64,000 bases of DNA, from contig NZ_JAJUBB010000015.1 in NCBI RefSeq assembly GCF_028683135.1, positions 1 through 64,000 of the forward strand, written 5' to 3'. Origin of the DNA: Enterovibrio qingdaonensis. GTDB taxonomy: Bacteria; Pseudomonadota; Gammaproteobacteria; Enterobacterales; Vibrionaceae. The translations under genes and the position numbers were made by a program. The notes beneath the pieces were generated by a model. That model was not told where the DNA came from. It saw only the letters and a list, made by a program, of their open reading frames with translations, and did no database searches. Positions within the stretch are counted from its first letter, which is position 1, and each line of letters opens with the position of its first letter. Below, one piece after another: positions 28,616-37,710 of the stretch.

Positions 28616-28661
28616 ATATCCAATCAATCTGAATTCAAGCCTCTTCAGGTTGATTGGATAT
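28616..28661. repeat. 17-bp inverted repeat after the terminator
   Basis: ATATCCAATCAATCTGA is followed by a 12-base spacer and TCAGGTTGATTGGATAT, complementary except for one G-T pair. It lies five bases past the lysW terminator and is not followed by Ts. It may be a repeated intergenic palindrome or a protein-binding site. Confidence 0.7.
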
Positions 28662-28786
28662 ATCTCACTAAAATCCCTTTAATCATCAAGCAGTTTGGCT
28701 ATGGAATTCACTTTCCTGCACTTTGCTGCTTTTACGAATCCTTCTTTTTTTGTAGCATGCCACCGTATTTTATTCGGGAGACTCTC

Positions 28787-29365
28787 ATGGCCCAGCTTTA
28801 TTTTTATTACTCTGCGATGAACGCAGGTAAGTCGACGACCCTGTTGCAGTCGTCTTTCAACTATCAAGAGCGTGGGATGAATCCGCTCATTTTTACTGCT
28901 GCCATTGATGACAGATATGGCGCAGGCAAAGTGAGTTCCCGAATTGGGCTACAAGCTGAAGCGCAACTTTATGGCAATAAAGACAATATTTTCGCGTCAG
29001 TCAGCGATATCAATGCCAATCAAAAAGTGGATTGTGTGTTGATCGATGAATGCCAATTTTTAACCAAAGAACAAGTGCATCAAATTACCGAAGTTGTCGA
29101 TAAGTTGCGTATTCCAGTGCTTTGCTACGGCTTACGCACAGATTTTCGCGGTGAACTGTTTGAAGGTGCGCAATATTTGTTGGCATGGGCTGACAAGCTG
29201 GTTGAATTGAAAACCATTTGTCATTGCGGACGCAAAGCGAACATGGTGATCCGTACCGATGCAGAAGGAAATGCGATTGCTGATGGTGATCAAGTGGTGA
29301 TCGGCGGGAATGACCGATATGTGTCTGTATGCAGAATGCATTACAAAGAGGCGTTAGGTCAATAA
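28787..29365 (+). CDS. tdk: Thymidine kinase
   Basis: Salvage enzyme that phosphorylates thymidine; type II, 192 aa. P-loop SAMNAGKST is at residues 9-17, Walker B-like VLIDECQFL follows, and the zinc-binding cysteines lie in ICHCGRKA and VCRMH. The start at 28787 has GGGAG upstream. An in-frame ATG at 28757 would add ten residues outside the family. Confidence 0.96.
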   Translation: MAQLYFYYSAMNAGKSTTLLQSSFNYQERGMNPLIFTAAIDDRYGAGKVSSRIGLQAEAQLYGNKDNIFASVSDINANQKVDCVLIDECQFLTKEQVHQITEVVDKLRIPVLCYGLRTDFRGELFEGAQYLLAWADKLVELKTICHCGRKANMVIRTDAEGNAIADGDQVVIGGNDRYVSVCRMHYKEALGQ

Positions 29366-29383
29366 CGCGGAAAAGTGAGAGTA

Positions 29384-29416
29384 AAAACGGTCGACGACAT
29401 GTCGGCCGTTTTTTTA
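29384..29416. terminator. Bidirectional terminator tdk/moeA
   Basis: AAAACGGTCGAC, loop GACAT, GTCGGCCGTTTT and a T-run, between convergent transcripts. Confidence 0.88.
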
Positions 29417-31180
29417 TACGCGAGACGCCAAAGGAATGATGGTGACTCTGTCACCTATCTCAGCACATTCCACCTCAGGTGAAACTTCAATGAGGCAATT
29501 CGCTTCATGCATGGACCGTAAAATCCCCGAACCTTGAGACCCAGTAGACCTTACTTCTAGTTGCCCATTTGCATTTATATTGTAGCTACCGCGCGTATAT
29601 TCGGTCCGTCCCATACGAGATCGGATCTTTTCTTGCGTGATTGCGACAATACGTTGCGGCTGCCAATTTTCTTCACCTTGCAGTTTTCGGATTGCGGGCT
29701 CTACAAACTGTAAATAGGTGACCATGACGGCAACAGGATTTCCTGGTAACCCAAAAAAGGGCGTATCCCCAAGCTTTCCAAACGCGAGGGGGCGACCCGG
29801 CCGCATATTCACACGCCAGAAATTAATATCACCAAGCTCCGTTAACACCGATTTTATATAGTCAGCGTCGCCGACAGAGACGCCACCTGAGGATATGATG
29901 ACATCCGCACTTGCCATGGCCTGTTTCAGTGCGTCAGCCAGTGCCGTTTTACTGTCTTCGATGATGCCTAAGTCTATAATCTCGCAACCCAGCTTTTGCA
30001 ACAGCCCCTTAAGCGAAAAACGGTTCGTATCATAAATACAATTTTGCTTAGGTGGCGTGCCCGGTGCTTGAACTTCATCACCCGTTGAAAACAAAGCAAC
30101 GGTGACATTCGGATAAACCTCTGCCTTATTTAGCCCGAGAGAGGCAATCATGCCGAGCACAGGTGCACTAACACGCGTACCTGCTGGGAAAACCTGGCTA
30201 CCTTTTCGAAGATCTTCTCCCGCCTGACGAACATTCTGACCCGCCCGTATTTTGCCTTTGCTGGTATCGAATGTCACAAGACCTTCAACGTCGCAGGCTT
30301 GCTCGCGCATAATGACTGTATCCGCGTTTTCTGGCACGGGGGCACCTGTCATGATGCGAACGCATTGGCCTTTTTGCAGTGGGTACTTATAGCCCTGTCC
30401 TGCGAAAACCTCGGCGATTTTGGTATAGGTCCCAGCGTCTAAATCATCACTGCGGATGGCGTATCCATCCATCGCGGAATTGGTTGATGACGGGACATTA
30501 ACAGGCGCAATGACTGGCGACGCTAATACATGATTTGTTAGCGCATCGAGATCCACAACGTGTGTTTGTGTGGGAAATTCAAGCGATGCCAATATTTTCT
30601 CGCGACCACGGTCGACAGAAAGCATGGTGGGGGAGAGAGAGTCACACGTGGCGGTCTGTGCTTGATGACTTTCTATTTGCTTGAGTACAAATGCCAGTAC
30701 GTTATCGATATTGTTGATATCGAGTATGGGTAGCGAGGTTTCTGGGAGTGAATCGCAGGCAACCGCGACAATGTTGTCGTCCGCAGGGAAGCGGAAGGGT
30801 TTGTTTGTCTCGGTGCGGTTTAGCTCAATTTTGGGAAAGCTTTCGTTCTTAAAGCCTTCCACCAAAATAAGATCGACTTGGTCTTGGTCTATTTTTTGAA
30901 TGAGTTGCTTGAGGGTAGCTTCATCATCAGGCGTTTCTGTCATCAAGGCATTGCGGTAGCGAGAACTGATTAACATCTGAGATGCACCAGCTTTCCGAAG
31001 CCGATAACTGTCTTTGCCGGGTTTATCGACATCGAAATCGTGGTGCGCGTGTTTGATCACTGCAACTCGCACGCCTGTGTCCACCAAGCGAGGCAATAAC
31101 GCCTCGATCAATGTCGTTTTGCCCGTACCGCTGTAGGCGGAAAATCCAATAATCGGTAACGAGCAATTTGATAAATTCAT
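29414..31180 (-). CDS. MobB-MoeA fusion, molybdopterin cofactor synthesis
   Basis: 588-residue fusion. Residues 1-175 are MobB, a GTP-binding adaptor for guanylation of the cofactor (P-loop FSAYSGTGKTTLIE, then AVIKHAHHDFDVDKPGKDS). Residues about 190-588 are MoeA, which inserts the metal into adenylylated molybdopterin (PSSTNSAMDGYAIR, SSGGVSVGDADYIK, LPGNPVAVMVTYLQF). The two halves are separate genes in E. coli. The gene overlaps mobA by four bases and is the last of a tungstate/cofactor operon. This suggests it completes the pterin cofactor for the formate dehydrogenase encoded nearby. Confidence 0.94.
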   Translation of the reverse strand: MNLSNCSLPIIGFSAYSGTGKTTLIEALLPRLVDTGVRVAVIKHAHHDFDVDKPGKDSYRLRKAGASQMLISSRYRNALMTETPDDEATLKQLIQKIDQDQVDLILVEGFKNESFPKIELNRTETNKPFRFPADDNIVAVACDSLPETSLPILDINNIDNVLAFVLKQIESHQAQTATCDSLSPTMLSVDRGREKILASLEFPTQTHVVDLDALTNHVLASPVIAPVNVPSSTNSAMDGYAIRSDDLDAGTYTKIAEVFAGQGYKYPLQKGQCVRIMTGAPVPENADTVIMREQACDVEGLVTFDTSKGKIRAGQNVRQAGEDLRKGSQVFPAGTRVSAPVLGMIASLGLNKAEVYPNVTVALFSTGDEVQAPGTPPKQNCIYDTNRFSLKGLLQKLGCEIIDLGIIEDSKTALADALKQAMASADVIISSGGVSVGDADYIKSVLTELGDINFWRVNMRPGRPLAFGKLGDTPFFGLPGNPVAVMVTYLQFVEPAIRKLQGEENWQPQRIVAITQEKIRSRMGRTEYTRGSYNINANGQLEVRSTGSQGSGILRSMHEANCLIEVSPEVECAEIGDRVTIIPLASRV

Positions 31181-31761
31181 GAGAGGGTGCCGTACTTCTC
31201 CAATTCATCGGGGGTATTTAAGTTAATAAACGCATCGTGTTCCGCGCTGAAGTCAACGAATGCAGTGTTGCATAGGTCATAGAGCATCACGATTTTCCGG
31301 TCCCCATTGGCAAGGAAGTTGTCTAAACGCTCGAAGATTTTCTTATTCATCAGGGTGACAACGGGCTGAACAGATTCGCCGTCGTGTGCGACAACAATTT
31401 CTGTGTCATCTTCAATGGCCGCGTACATCTTCTCCAAAAGGTTGTGTGGAAGGTTAGGACAATCACAAGGTACGAAGCCAATCCACGCGGAATCTAGATG
31501 GGACATGGCCGCATGCATTCCTCCCAATGGGCCGGGGAAACCTTCGAAAACGTCACTGAACACGTCGCCATAGTGTGCGTAAACGTCTTGATTTCGATTG
31601 GCATTGACGGCAATGGTCGCACGCTGCGATGACAAACGCTCGAAGACATAGTCAATCAGCGGTTTGTTGTTCAATGTAACAAGGCCTTTGTCTTGGCCGC
31701 CCATGCGGCGAGCTTGTCCGCCAGCAAGAATGACCCACGTGGTTTCAGGATGCGAAGGCAT
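31177..31761 (-). CDS. mobA: Molybdenum cofactor guanylyltransferase MobA
   Basis: Adds GMP to molybdopterin to make the bis-MGD cofactor used by formate dehydrogenases. The nucleotide-binding motif LAGGQARRMGGQDKGLV is at residues 12-28. 194 aa is typical. It overlaps tupC upstream by 17 bases and the MobB-MoeA gene by four, so the whole set is one operon. Confidence 0.95.
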   Translation of the reverse strand: MPSHPETTWVILAGGQARRMGGQDKGLVTLNNKPLIDYVFERLSSQRATIAVNANRNQDVYAHYGDVFSDVFEGFPGPLGGMHAAMSHLDSAWIGFVPCDCPNLPHNLLEKMYAAIEDDTEIVVAHDGESVQPVVTLMNKKIFERLDNFLANGDRKIVMLYDLCNTAFVDFSAEHDAFINLNTPDELEKYGTLS

Positions 31762-32446
31762 GGTTGTCCTTTTCGATAATATTGAGTTTTGGTTTTTGAA
31801 GCAGGCGTTGATTTTCGATGATCCACTGCTGGTTGCAACACGCCGTTAATTGATTGGAATGGTGACTAGTGATCACAAGACTGGATCCGCGCTCTAACAG
31901 GTCGTCTACCATGATTTTTTGTGCATCGATGGCGTCGGGATCAAGGTTGGCACTCGATTCATCCATCAACAAAATAGACGGGTTTAAAATCCAAGCGCGT
32001 GCCATGGCAACTTTTTGTTTCTCACCACCTGAAAGCAATGAAATATGCTCTCGACTTAACGATTCCAATCCGATCAAGCGTAGAGCTTTCATTGTAAGCT
32101 GTCGCTTGGTTCTTTGACAGAAATGCTTTCCCTTCAGTCCATACGCCACATTTTCAGCGACTGAACCATCAAACAGATAGGGCGTTTGGTGCATGTAAAT
32201 AACGCCGCTTTGGCCCGTAAAACCGGCCAACCGTTGAAGCCAAGACGGGCGTTTTAGGTTCAATTGTCCACTGGTGGGCCTTTGAATGCCTGCGAGTACT
32301 TTAAGCAGTGTTGTTTTTCCGATCCCGTTTTGTCCGGTGAGATAGATGGAGTCACTGGGACACACTTTGAGTGAAGGAATATGAAACAACAAACGATGCT
32401 TAAACTTCACGGAGAGATCATCAGCTTCCAATGTAATTTGACTCAT
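31745..32446 (-). CDS. tupC: Tungstate ABC transporter ATPase TupC
   Basis: ATP-binding subunit of the Tup importer. Walker A is GQNGIGKTT, signature LLSGGEKQKVAMARA, Walker B LLMDESSANLDPD, and the switch histidine is in ITSHHSNQL. The ATG at 32446, preceded by GGGGGA, is preferred over a TTG codon immediately after the tupB stop. It lies between tupB and mobA in one operon. Assignment to tungstate rests on TupA and TupB. Confidence 0.9.
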   Translation of the reverse strand: MSQITLEADDLSVKFKHRLLFHIPSLKVCPSDSIYLTGQNGIGKTTLLKVLAGIQRPTSGQLNLKRPSWLQRLAGFTGQSGVIYMHQTPYLFDGSVAENVAYGLKGKHFCQRTKRQLTMKALRLIGLESLSREHISLLSGGEKQKVAMARAWILNPSILLMDESSANLDPDAIDAQKIMVDDLLERGSSLVITSHHSNQLTACCNQQWIIENQRLLQKPKLNIIEKDNHAFAS

Positions 32447-32458
32447 AATGTCCCCCAA

Positions 32459-33157
32459 TCAGGTCCGTAAATAGCCATTGCCACGTCCAAAACTAATAAA
32501 GAAATTGAGCGTGAGTGCGAGTACCAAAAGAACGATTCCCAAAGCGACGCCTTGTGCAAACGCACCCTTTGAGGTTTCTAGCGCAATGGCGGTAGGAATA
32601 TTTCTGGTGTAATTCAAAATGTTTCCGCCAACCATCATGGAGCAACCCACTTCGGTGATGATGCGGCTAAAGGCCGTGATAACGGCAGCAAGCAATGGAA
32701 AACGGATTTCCCACATCAATGTCACCATGGCTCTTGGCACCGACGCACCCAATGTATATGCCGTTTCCCACGCGCGGCGGTCACTGCTTTGAAATGCGGC
32801 GTGCATCATCGAGACAAGAATGGGCAGGCTGATCAGCATTTGCCCGAGAATCATGGCTTTTTGGGTAAACAGCATCTTCCAATCACCCATTGGGCCCGCC
32901 CGGGAAAGCAGCATGTAAAGCAAAAGCCCAATGACCACGGTGGGAACAGATTGAAGCGTATTGACCAAAGACAGCCATACCCATTTCCCTGGAATGCGCC
33001 AATACGCTAAAGCAAAGCTGATAAAAAGGGCTGGTATGATAACCAATCCAATAGCGATACCTGACACGGAGAATGACACGCCAACAATGCCCCATAAGGT
33101 GGTGTCACCACTGAAAAGTAGTGCAATGGCTTGTTGTGTCGTGTCCCACATGTTCAT
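32459..33157 (-). CDS. tupB: Tungstate ABC transporter permease TupB
   Basis: 232-residue inner-membrane permease with about five to six helices. It has the ABC loop ETAYTLGASVPRAMVTLMW and the Tup-type segment FSRIITEVGCSMMVGGNILNY. Its ATG shares one base with the tupA stop. Confidence 0.92.
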   Translation of the reverse strand: MNMWDTTQQAIALLFSGDTTLWGIVGVSFSVSGIAIGLVIIPALFISFALAYWRIPGKWVWLSLVNTLQSVPTVVIGLLLYMLLSRAGPMGDWKMLFTQKAMILGQMLISLPILVSMMHAAFQSSDRRAWETAYTLGASVPRAMVTLMWEIRFPLLAAVITAFSRIITEVGCSMMVGGNILNYTRNIPTAIALETSKGAFAQGVALGIVLLVLALTLNFFISFGRGNGYLRT

Positions 33158-33969
33158 TAGCCCGCGTCCGCCACAAAGAGTTGCTGGCCGTTTACTTTGT
33201 AGCTGTCTATGAGTGATTGGGCGCGTTTGTCCACCAACCAGTCACTCAATGCTTTCGCTCCCTTACTGTTTAGGTCAGGGTAACGATCTGGGTTAATCAG
33301 GATAACCTGATATGGGTTAAACAGACGGTTATCGCCTTCGACGAGCACATCCAGATCCAGCTTACTTTGATAGGCCAGCCAAGTGCCTCTGTCTGTTAAG
33401 GTGTAACCAAGAAGCTCATTTGCCATTGTCAGTGTTGGCCCCATTCCTTGGCCTATCGCTTTGTACTGACTAAATGACGGCTCTGCGCCCGATGCCTTCC
33501 AAAGCAATAGCTCTTTTTTATGGGTACCCGAATCGTCCCCGCGGGAGACAAATTCTGCGTTAGCCTTAGCGACGTTTTTTAAAGCTTCTGTAATGTCTCT
33601 ACTGCCGCGTACTGACGCAGGATCGTCTTTAGGGCCGACCAATACGAAGTCGTTGTACATAAGTGCACGCGGTTGTACGCCAAACCCTTTTTGGACAAAC
33701 GCGGCTTCTGCGTTTGGTGCGTGTGTCATCACGACATCAACATCGCCATTTTCTCCCATTTTTAGAGCTTTACCTGTTCCTGCTGCCATGACTTGAACGT
33801 CATAGCCGGTGTCCTTTTTAAATTCAGGCAGTAGGAAACCTAACAGCCCAGAATGGTAAGTGCTGGTGGTTGTCGCAAGCCGAACAATTTCAGCGGCATT
33901 GCTGGTGACGGAAAAAGTGAGCGCGAAAGCCAAAAGTAAAAATGTCTTTGTTTTATTTTTAAATCTCAT
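33157..33969 (-). CDS. tupA: Tungstate-binding periplasmic protein TupA
   Basis: 270 residues with a signal peptide ending SNAA. The mature N-terminus carries TTTSTYHSGLL, the TupA-type oxyanion-binding segment, which differs from ModA and WtpA. GDVDVVMTHAP and SRGDDSGTHKKE complete the ligand pocket. Tup proteins bind tungstate very tightly and select against molybdate. It is the first gene of tupABC-mobA-mobB/moeA. A sigma-54 promoter lies 106 bases upstream. Confidence 0.93.
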   Translation of the reverse strand: MRFKNKTKTFLLLAFALTFSVTSNAAEIVRLATTTSTYHSGLLGFLLPEFKKDTGYDVQVMAAGTGKALKMGENGDVDVVMTHAPNAEAAFVQKGFGVQPRALMYNDFVLVGPKDDPASVRGSRDITEALKNVAKANAEFVSRGDDSGTHKKELLLWKASGAEPSFSQYKAIGQGMGPTLTMANELLGYTLTDRGTWLAYQSKLDLDVLVEGDNRLFNPYQVILINPDRYPDLNSKGAKALSDWLVDKRAQSLIDSYKVNGQQLFVADAG

Positions 33970-34074
33970 CGTGTCTTCCTGACGTGGGTGACAATTCTAA
34001 ATTTTCTAATGGTTGTGCCCGAGATGGTCGGGCATGGGCGTGAAATACAAATACAAAGATCACAAATTACCTAT

Positions 34075-34090
34075 AGCAACAAAAATGCCA
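34075..34090 (-). promoter_or_regulatory. Sigma-54 promoter of the tup operon
   Basis: On the minus strand TGGCAT-TTTTG-TTGCT has the -24 GG and -12 GC exactly ten bases apart and one mismatch to TGGCAC-N5-TTGCW. Transcription should start near 34064, about 95 bases before tupA. A 7-bp stem (34016-34034) lies in the leader. Confidence 0.75.
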
Positions 34091-34205
34091 CATTTTAAAA
34101 AAGAAAGGACGTTAGTCTAACATGTTGTTTATTAGGGGATATATTGGTTTGTGTTCCGCTGCTGAGGTCGGTGGAATTAAGAGATGTGTTGTATAAAAAT
34201 TGGAC

Positions 34206-34222
34206 TGAGACAAAATGTCTCA
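34206..34222. promoter_or_regulatory. Palindromic enhancer site TGAGACA-AAA-TGTCTCA
   Basis: Perfect 7-bp arms around AAA. It is centred about 150 bases upstream of the tup sigma-54 start and just ahead of the response regulator gene. The same motif recurs at 40589-40627, upstream of the fdh operon. It is inferred to be the binding site of the adjacent sigma-54 activator. Confidence 0.7.
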
Positions 34223-34262
34223 TGTAGTATAAATGTTAAATACAGCAAGGATTTGTCATGCA

Positions 34263-35645
34263 ATGAAGGATGCACTGCAACAGTTTGGGTTCTCAGCTCT
34301 TGTCGTCGATGATGAGCCGGGCATGCGGACGATTTTAAACAAAGCCTTGTCGAAAAAGCTAACGCAGGTTGAAACGGCTTCCTCACTTGAAGAGGCGGAA
34401 GCACTGAGAAAACGTAACCACTTTGACCTTCTTATTGTCGACATAAATCTTCCTGGACGTTCAGGTATTGATTGGCATGAGGCATTTAACGACGAATCCC
34501 GTCGCAGCGATATTATTTTCATGACGGGTTTTGCGGAGTTAGAAACTGCTATCAAAGCACTGCGAGCAGGTGCGTCAGACTTTATTCTCAAGCCGTTTAA
34601 TTTGGAGCAGATGCTGCAATCTGTTCAACGCTGTCTCGACAAGCGGATGATGGAACGTCGAAACGTGGCACTTCAGCGTGATGTAGCGCGGTCATTCCCT
34701 GTCGATATCATTGGTACGGCACCCAAAACTGAAGCAATGCGAGAAATGATTGCCCGTCTTGCCCCTTCTCCAGCGGCCGTGCTCATTGAAGGGGAGTCAG
34801 GGACGGGTAAAGAGCTGGTGGCGCGTGCGTTGCATGCACTCAGCGCGCGAAGTGGTCCATTCGTCCCGCTTAACTGTGGTGCTATTGCCCCTGAGCTGCT
34901 CGAGAGTGAGCTATTTGGTCATGTTTCGGGTGCCTTTACGGGGGCAAGGAAAAGCAAAGATGGCCTATTTCGGGTCGCAGATAAAGGCACCTTGTTTCTT
35001 GATGAAATTGGCGAAATGCCGCTTTCCATGCAAGCCTCTTTACTTCGAACGTTGGAGCAGCAAACCATACGTCCCGTGGGCGCAGAACGAGAAGTCAATG
35101 TCGATGTTCGCATCTTAGCAGCGACGAACAGAAGCCTGTTGGAAGAGGTGGAAGCTGGTCGATTTCGGAAAGATTTGTTTTATCGCCTAAATGTGTTGGC
35201 GGTCGAGCTTCCCCCGCTTAGAGAGCGGATAGAAGATATCGCGCTACTTCTAAATCACTTTTCAGAAATGTTGGCCAGAGACATGGGGTTGAAGCCTGTG
35301 GTGTGGTCAGACACCGAGCTACTTGCCATGCAGTACTATGAGTGGCCGGGTAATATCCGAGAGCTAAAGAATACCGTTGAGCGCGCAATCCTATTAGGCA
35401 AGCCTGATGTAGGGCAGTGGTTGAGTGACTCTGCCCGACAGGCACTTGAACCAACAAATACCCATGATGTTGTTGTCCCGCAGGGAGAGGGTTATCCCCT
35501 TGTTTGGCCATTGAAAGACGTAGAGCGCGCGCACATTGAAAAAGTCGTCGCGGCTAACGAAGGCAACAAATCAGCGGCAGCAAGGCAATTGGGTGTTGCG
35601 CGCAAAACACTCGAACGTAAATTCAAAGACTGGTTTTACGAATAG
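34263..35645 (+). CDS. Sigma-54 response regulator (NtrC family)
   Basis: 460 residues. The receiver domain has acidic pocket D16/D17, phosphoacceptor D60 and conserved K110. The AAA+ domain has Walker A GESGTGKE (177-184), the sigma-54-contacting loop GAFTGA (223-228) and Walker B GTLFLDEIGEM. A C-terminal Fis-type helix-turn-helix is NKSAAARQLGVARKTLERKF. All parts needed for phosphorylation-dependent activation are present. ATG at 34263 is chosen; a longer frame opens at 34233 without a ribosome site. It is 23 bases before its kinase. It is probably the activator of the sigma-54 promoters in this block. Confidence 0.95.
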   Translation: MKDALQQFGFSALVVDDEPGMRTILNKALSKKLTQVETASSLEEAEALRKRNHFDLLIVDINLPGRSGIDWHEAFNDESRRSDIIFMTGFAELETAIKALRAGASDFILKPFNLEQMLQSVQRCLDKRMMERRNVALQRDVARSFPVDIIGTAPKTEAMREMIARLAPSPAAVLIEGESGTGKELVARALHALSARSGPFVPLNCGAIAPELLESELFGHVSGAFTGARKSKDGLFRVADKGTLFLDEIGEMPLSMQASLLRTLEQQTIRPVGAEREVNVDVRILAATNRSLLEEVEAGRFRKDLFYRLNVLAVELPPLRERIEDIALLLNHFSEMLARDMGLKPVVWSDTELLAMQYYEWPGNIRELKNTVERAILLGKPDVGQWLSDSARQALEPTNTHDVVVPQGEGYPLVWPLKDVERAHIEKVVAANEGNKSAAARQLGVARKTLERKFKDWFYE

Positions 35646-35668
35646 GCGATCAACAGAGGCGAAAAGGA

Positions 35669-37702
35669 ATGAAGCTAGTTAACAAATGGCGTCAACGACT
35701 TCGAACCATGGTGCGCTATCGCCTACTCGCATTGACGTCAGTTCCAATCATTTTGACCCTGCTAGTGCTAATGGCATTGACTGTGTATTGGACACTTGCC
35801 TACACCTGGCAAAGTGCGCTGGCTGGCGTGCGTGCTGATCTCGCCGTGGCCAGTAACAGCATGGAAGTGTTGCAGCGTGAGCAGCGCAGCCAGCTGCATG
35901 CGATTGCGGATTCATTCGACTTCCAGAACCAACTCCGAGAGCCAACCCCTGACATTCTTTCTTGGGCGCAGTCCCGTGCTGATAAATACGGTGTCGATTT
36001 CCTTGCTGTTTATGCGGCGAACGACATTGAGCGCTTGCCATTGGCACTGCGCCAACCGTTACTCGAGGGGCGTGAAAGAACCTTCTTCCAAGTAATGTCT
36101 GCCGTGGAAATGGATGCGTTAGCTTCCCATTTGTCTGATCAGGCAGAAATTCCGTTACGCAACGAAAACCGGCCCGAGACTCGAGGGCTGATAAGTCGAA
36201 GTCTTCTCCCTTTATTTGATGAAAATGGCAATCTGGAATGGATTGTCGACGGTGGGATCTTGTTAAACAACAGTACGGATCTCGTCGACGAAATCAGGGA
36301 TCTTGTTTTCCCCGTTGGCACCTTACCAGAGTCGAGTGTTGGCACGGTTACTCTGTTTATGGATGATATCCGCGTCAGTACCAATGTGCCGTTGGACAGC
36401 AGCAATAAACAAGGTCGCGCCATTGGAACTCGTGTGTCTGATGAAGTGAGAGAAACAGTATTACTTAAAGGGGATGACTGGGTAAATCGCGCATATGTTT
36501 ACAATGCTTGGTATATCTCGGCCTACAAACCCATTCGTGACTTCAATAACAATGTGATTGGGATGCTGTATACCGGCTACCTAGAATGGCCGCTCATTAG
36601 CCAGTATTTAACCAATATCGTTGAGTTGGGAATAGGGGTATTGCTGACATTGCTGGTCTCCGGCTTTCTCGTTCATCGTGGCGCAAAAGACTTGTTTCGG
36701 CCGATCGAAAAAATTCACCGTGTGGTTCGTTTGGTGAGGTTTGATCAAGATGCTCGGATCGGAAAGCTCGGGTTGGATCCAGAACACGAACTGGCGATCC
36801 TCGCGCGTCAGTTCGACACCATGTTGGATCAGCTCAAGCAGCAGAACGAAGCCATTAGGCAAAATGCGCTGGAATTGGAAGACAAAGTGAAGCAGCGCAC
36901 CGCGAGTTTGCATGAAAAAACAGCGTTGCTAGAGCAAAACATCAAGCTGTTGGAGCAAACGCGGAATAAATTGCTGCTCAATGAAAAGCTTGCCGCGTTA
37001 GGGGAGTTAACGGCTGGTATCGCACATGAAATTAACAACCCAACGGCTGTGATCCTTGGAAATATCGAGTTGATGGAATATGAGCTGGGTAGAAACGCTG
37101 ACCTTGTTTCGGAAGAAATGGAGGCGGTATTAGAGCAAATCGACCGGATCAGAAACATCACCCGAAGCTTGTTGCAATACAGTCGGCAAGGCGGGGTACA
37201 AGATCAGATCACTTGGCAGCATGTAAATCCAGTGATAGAAGAAAGTGTCACTCTAGTGCGCTCAGGGATGAAAAAGCACGATGTTGAAGTGATCACAGAG
37301 CTTGAGGCGAAATGCAGTGTTGAGATAAATCGCCATCAGTTGCTTCAGGTGTTGGTCAATTTACAAATGAATGGCATTCATGCCATGAACGATGAAGGCA
37401 AACTGATTGTTCGCTCTGAAGATTGGCTGGATGAGTCGGGAAATCCGTTGGGCGCAAAAATCTCTGTTCAGGACTTTGGCTGCGGCATTGCAAATGAAAA
37501 TCTCACCAAAATTTTTGACCCCTTCTTCACGACTCGCCGCTCTGGTACTGGGCTGGGATTATCGGTCACGCAAGGCATCGTTAGCGGGCTTGGCGGGGAA
37601 ATAAAAGTAGACTCTGAACTGGGCGAAGGGAGCATATTTACGCTTTATCTCAGGGATAAAATCCAGAGTGACAATATTGCCTCGTTAAAAGTGGTTGAGT
37701 AG
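35669..37702 (+). CDS. Membrane sensor histidine kinase, partner of the sigma-54 regulator
   Basis: 677 residues. The first membrane helix is at about 20-45, a periplasmic Cache-like domain spans about 46-310, and the second helix is at about 315-335. A HAMP-like stretch and coiled coil (about 340-435) lead to the HisKA domain with phosphoacceptor H453 in AGIAHEINNP. The HATPase_c domain has DFGCGI, FDPFFTTR and GTGLGLSV. It forms an operon with the response regulator upstream and is convergent with the regulator gene at 37711. The signal is unknown; formate or an oxyanion is possible from context. Confidence 0.93.
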   Translation: MKLVNKWRQRLRTMVRYRLLALTSVPIILTLLVLMALTVYWTLAYTWQSALAGVRADLAVASNSMEVLQREQRSQLHAIADSFDFQNQLREPTPDILSWAQSRADKYGVDFLAVYAANDIERLPLALRQPLLEGRERTFFQVMSAVEMDALASHLSDQAEIPLRNENRPETRGLISRSLLPLFDENGNLEWIVDGGILLNNSTDLVDEIRDLVFPVGTLPESSVGTVTLFMDDIRVSTNVPLDSSNKQGRAIGTRVSDEVRETVLLKGDDWVNRAYVYNAWYISAYKPIRDFNNNVIGMLYTGYLEWPLISQYLTNIVELGIGVLLTLLVSGFLVHRGAKDLFRPIEKIHRVVRLVRFDQDARIGKLGLDPEHELAILARQFDTMLDQLKQQNEAIRQNALELEDKVKQRTASLHEKTALLEQNIKLLEQTRNKLLLNEKLAALGELTAGIAHEINNPTAVILGNIELMEYELGRNADLVSEEMEAVLEQIDRIRNITRSLLQYSRQGGVQDQITWQHVNPVIEESVTLVRSGMKKHDVEVITELEAKCSVEINRHQLLQVLVNLQMNGIHAMNDEGKLIVRSEDWLDESGNPLGAKISVQDFGCGIANENLTKIFDPFFTTRRSGTGLGLSVTQGIVSGLGGEIKVDSELGEGSIFTLYLRDKIQSDNIASLKVVE

Positions 37703-37710
37703 CGTCTTCT

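Noticed and set aside
33970-34064. Molybdenum/tungsten cofactor riboswitch in the tupA leader
   Set aside because: The leader is about 95 bases with only one 7-bp stem (34016-34034). The long conserved Moco motif is not present.
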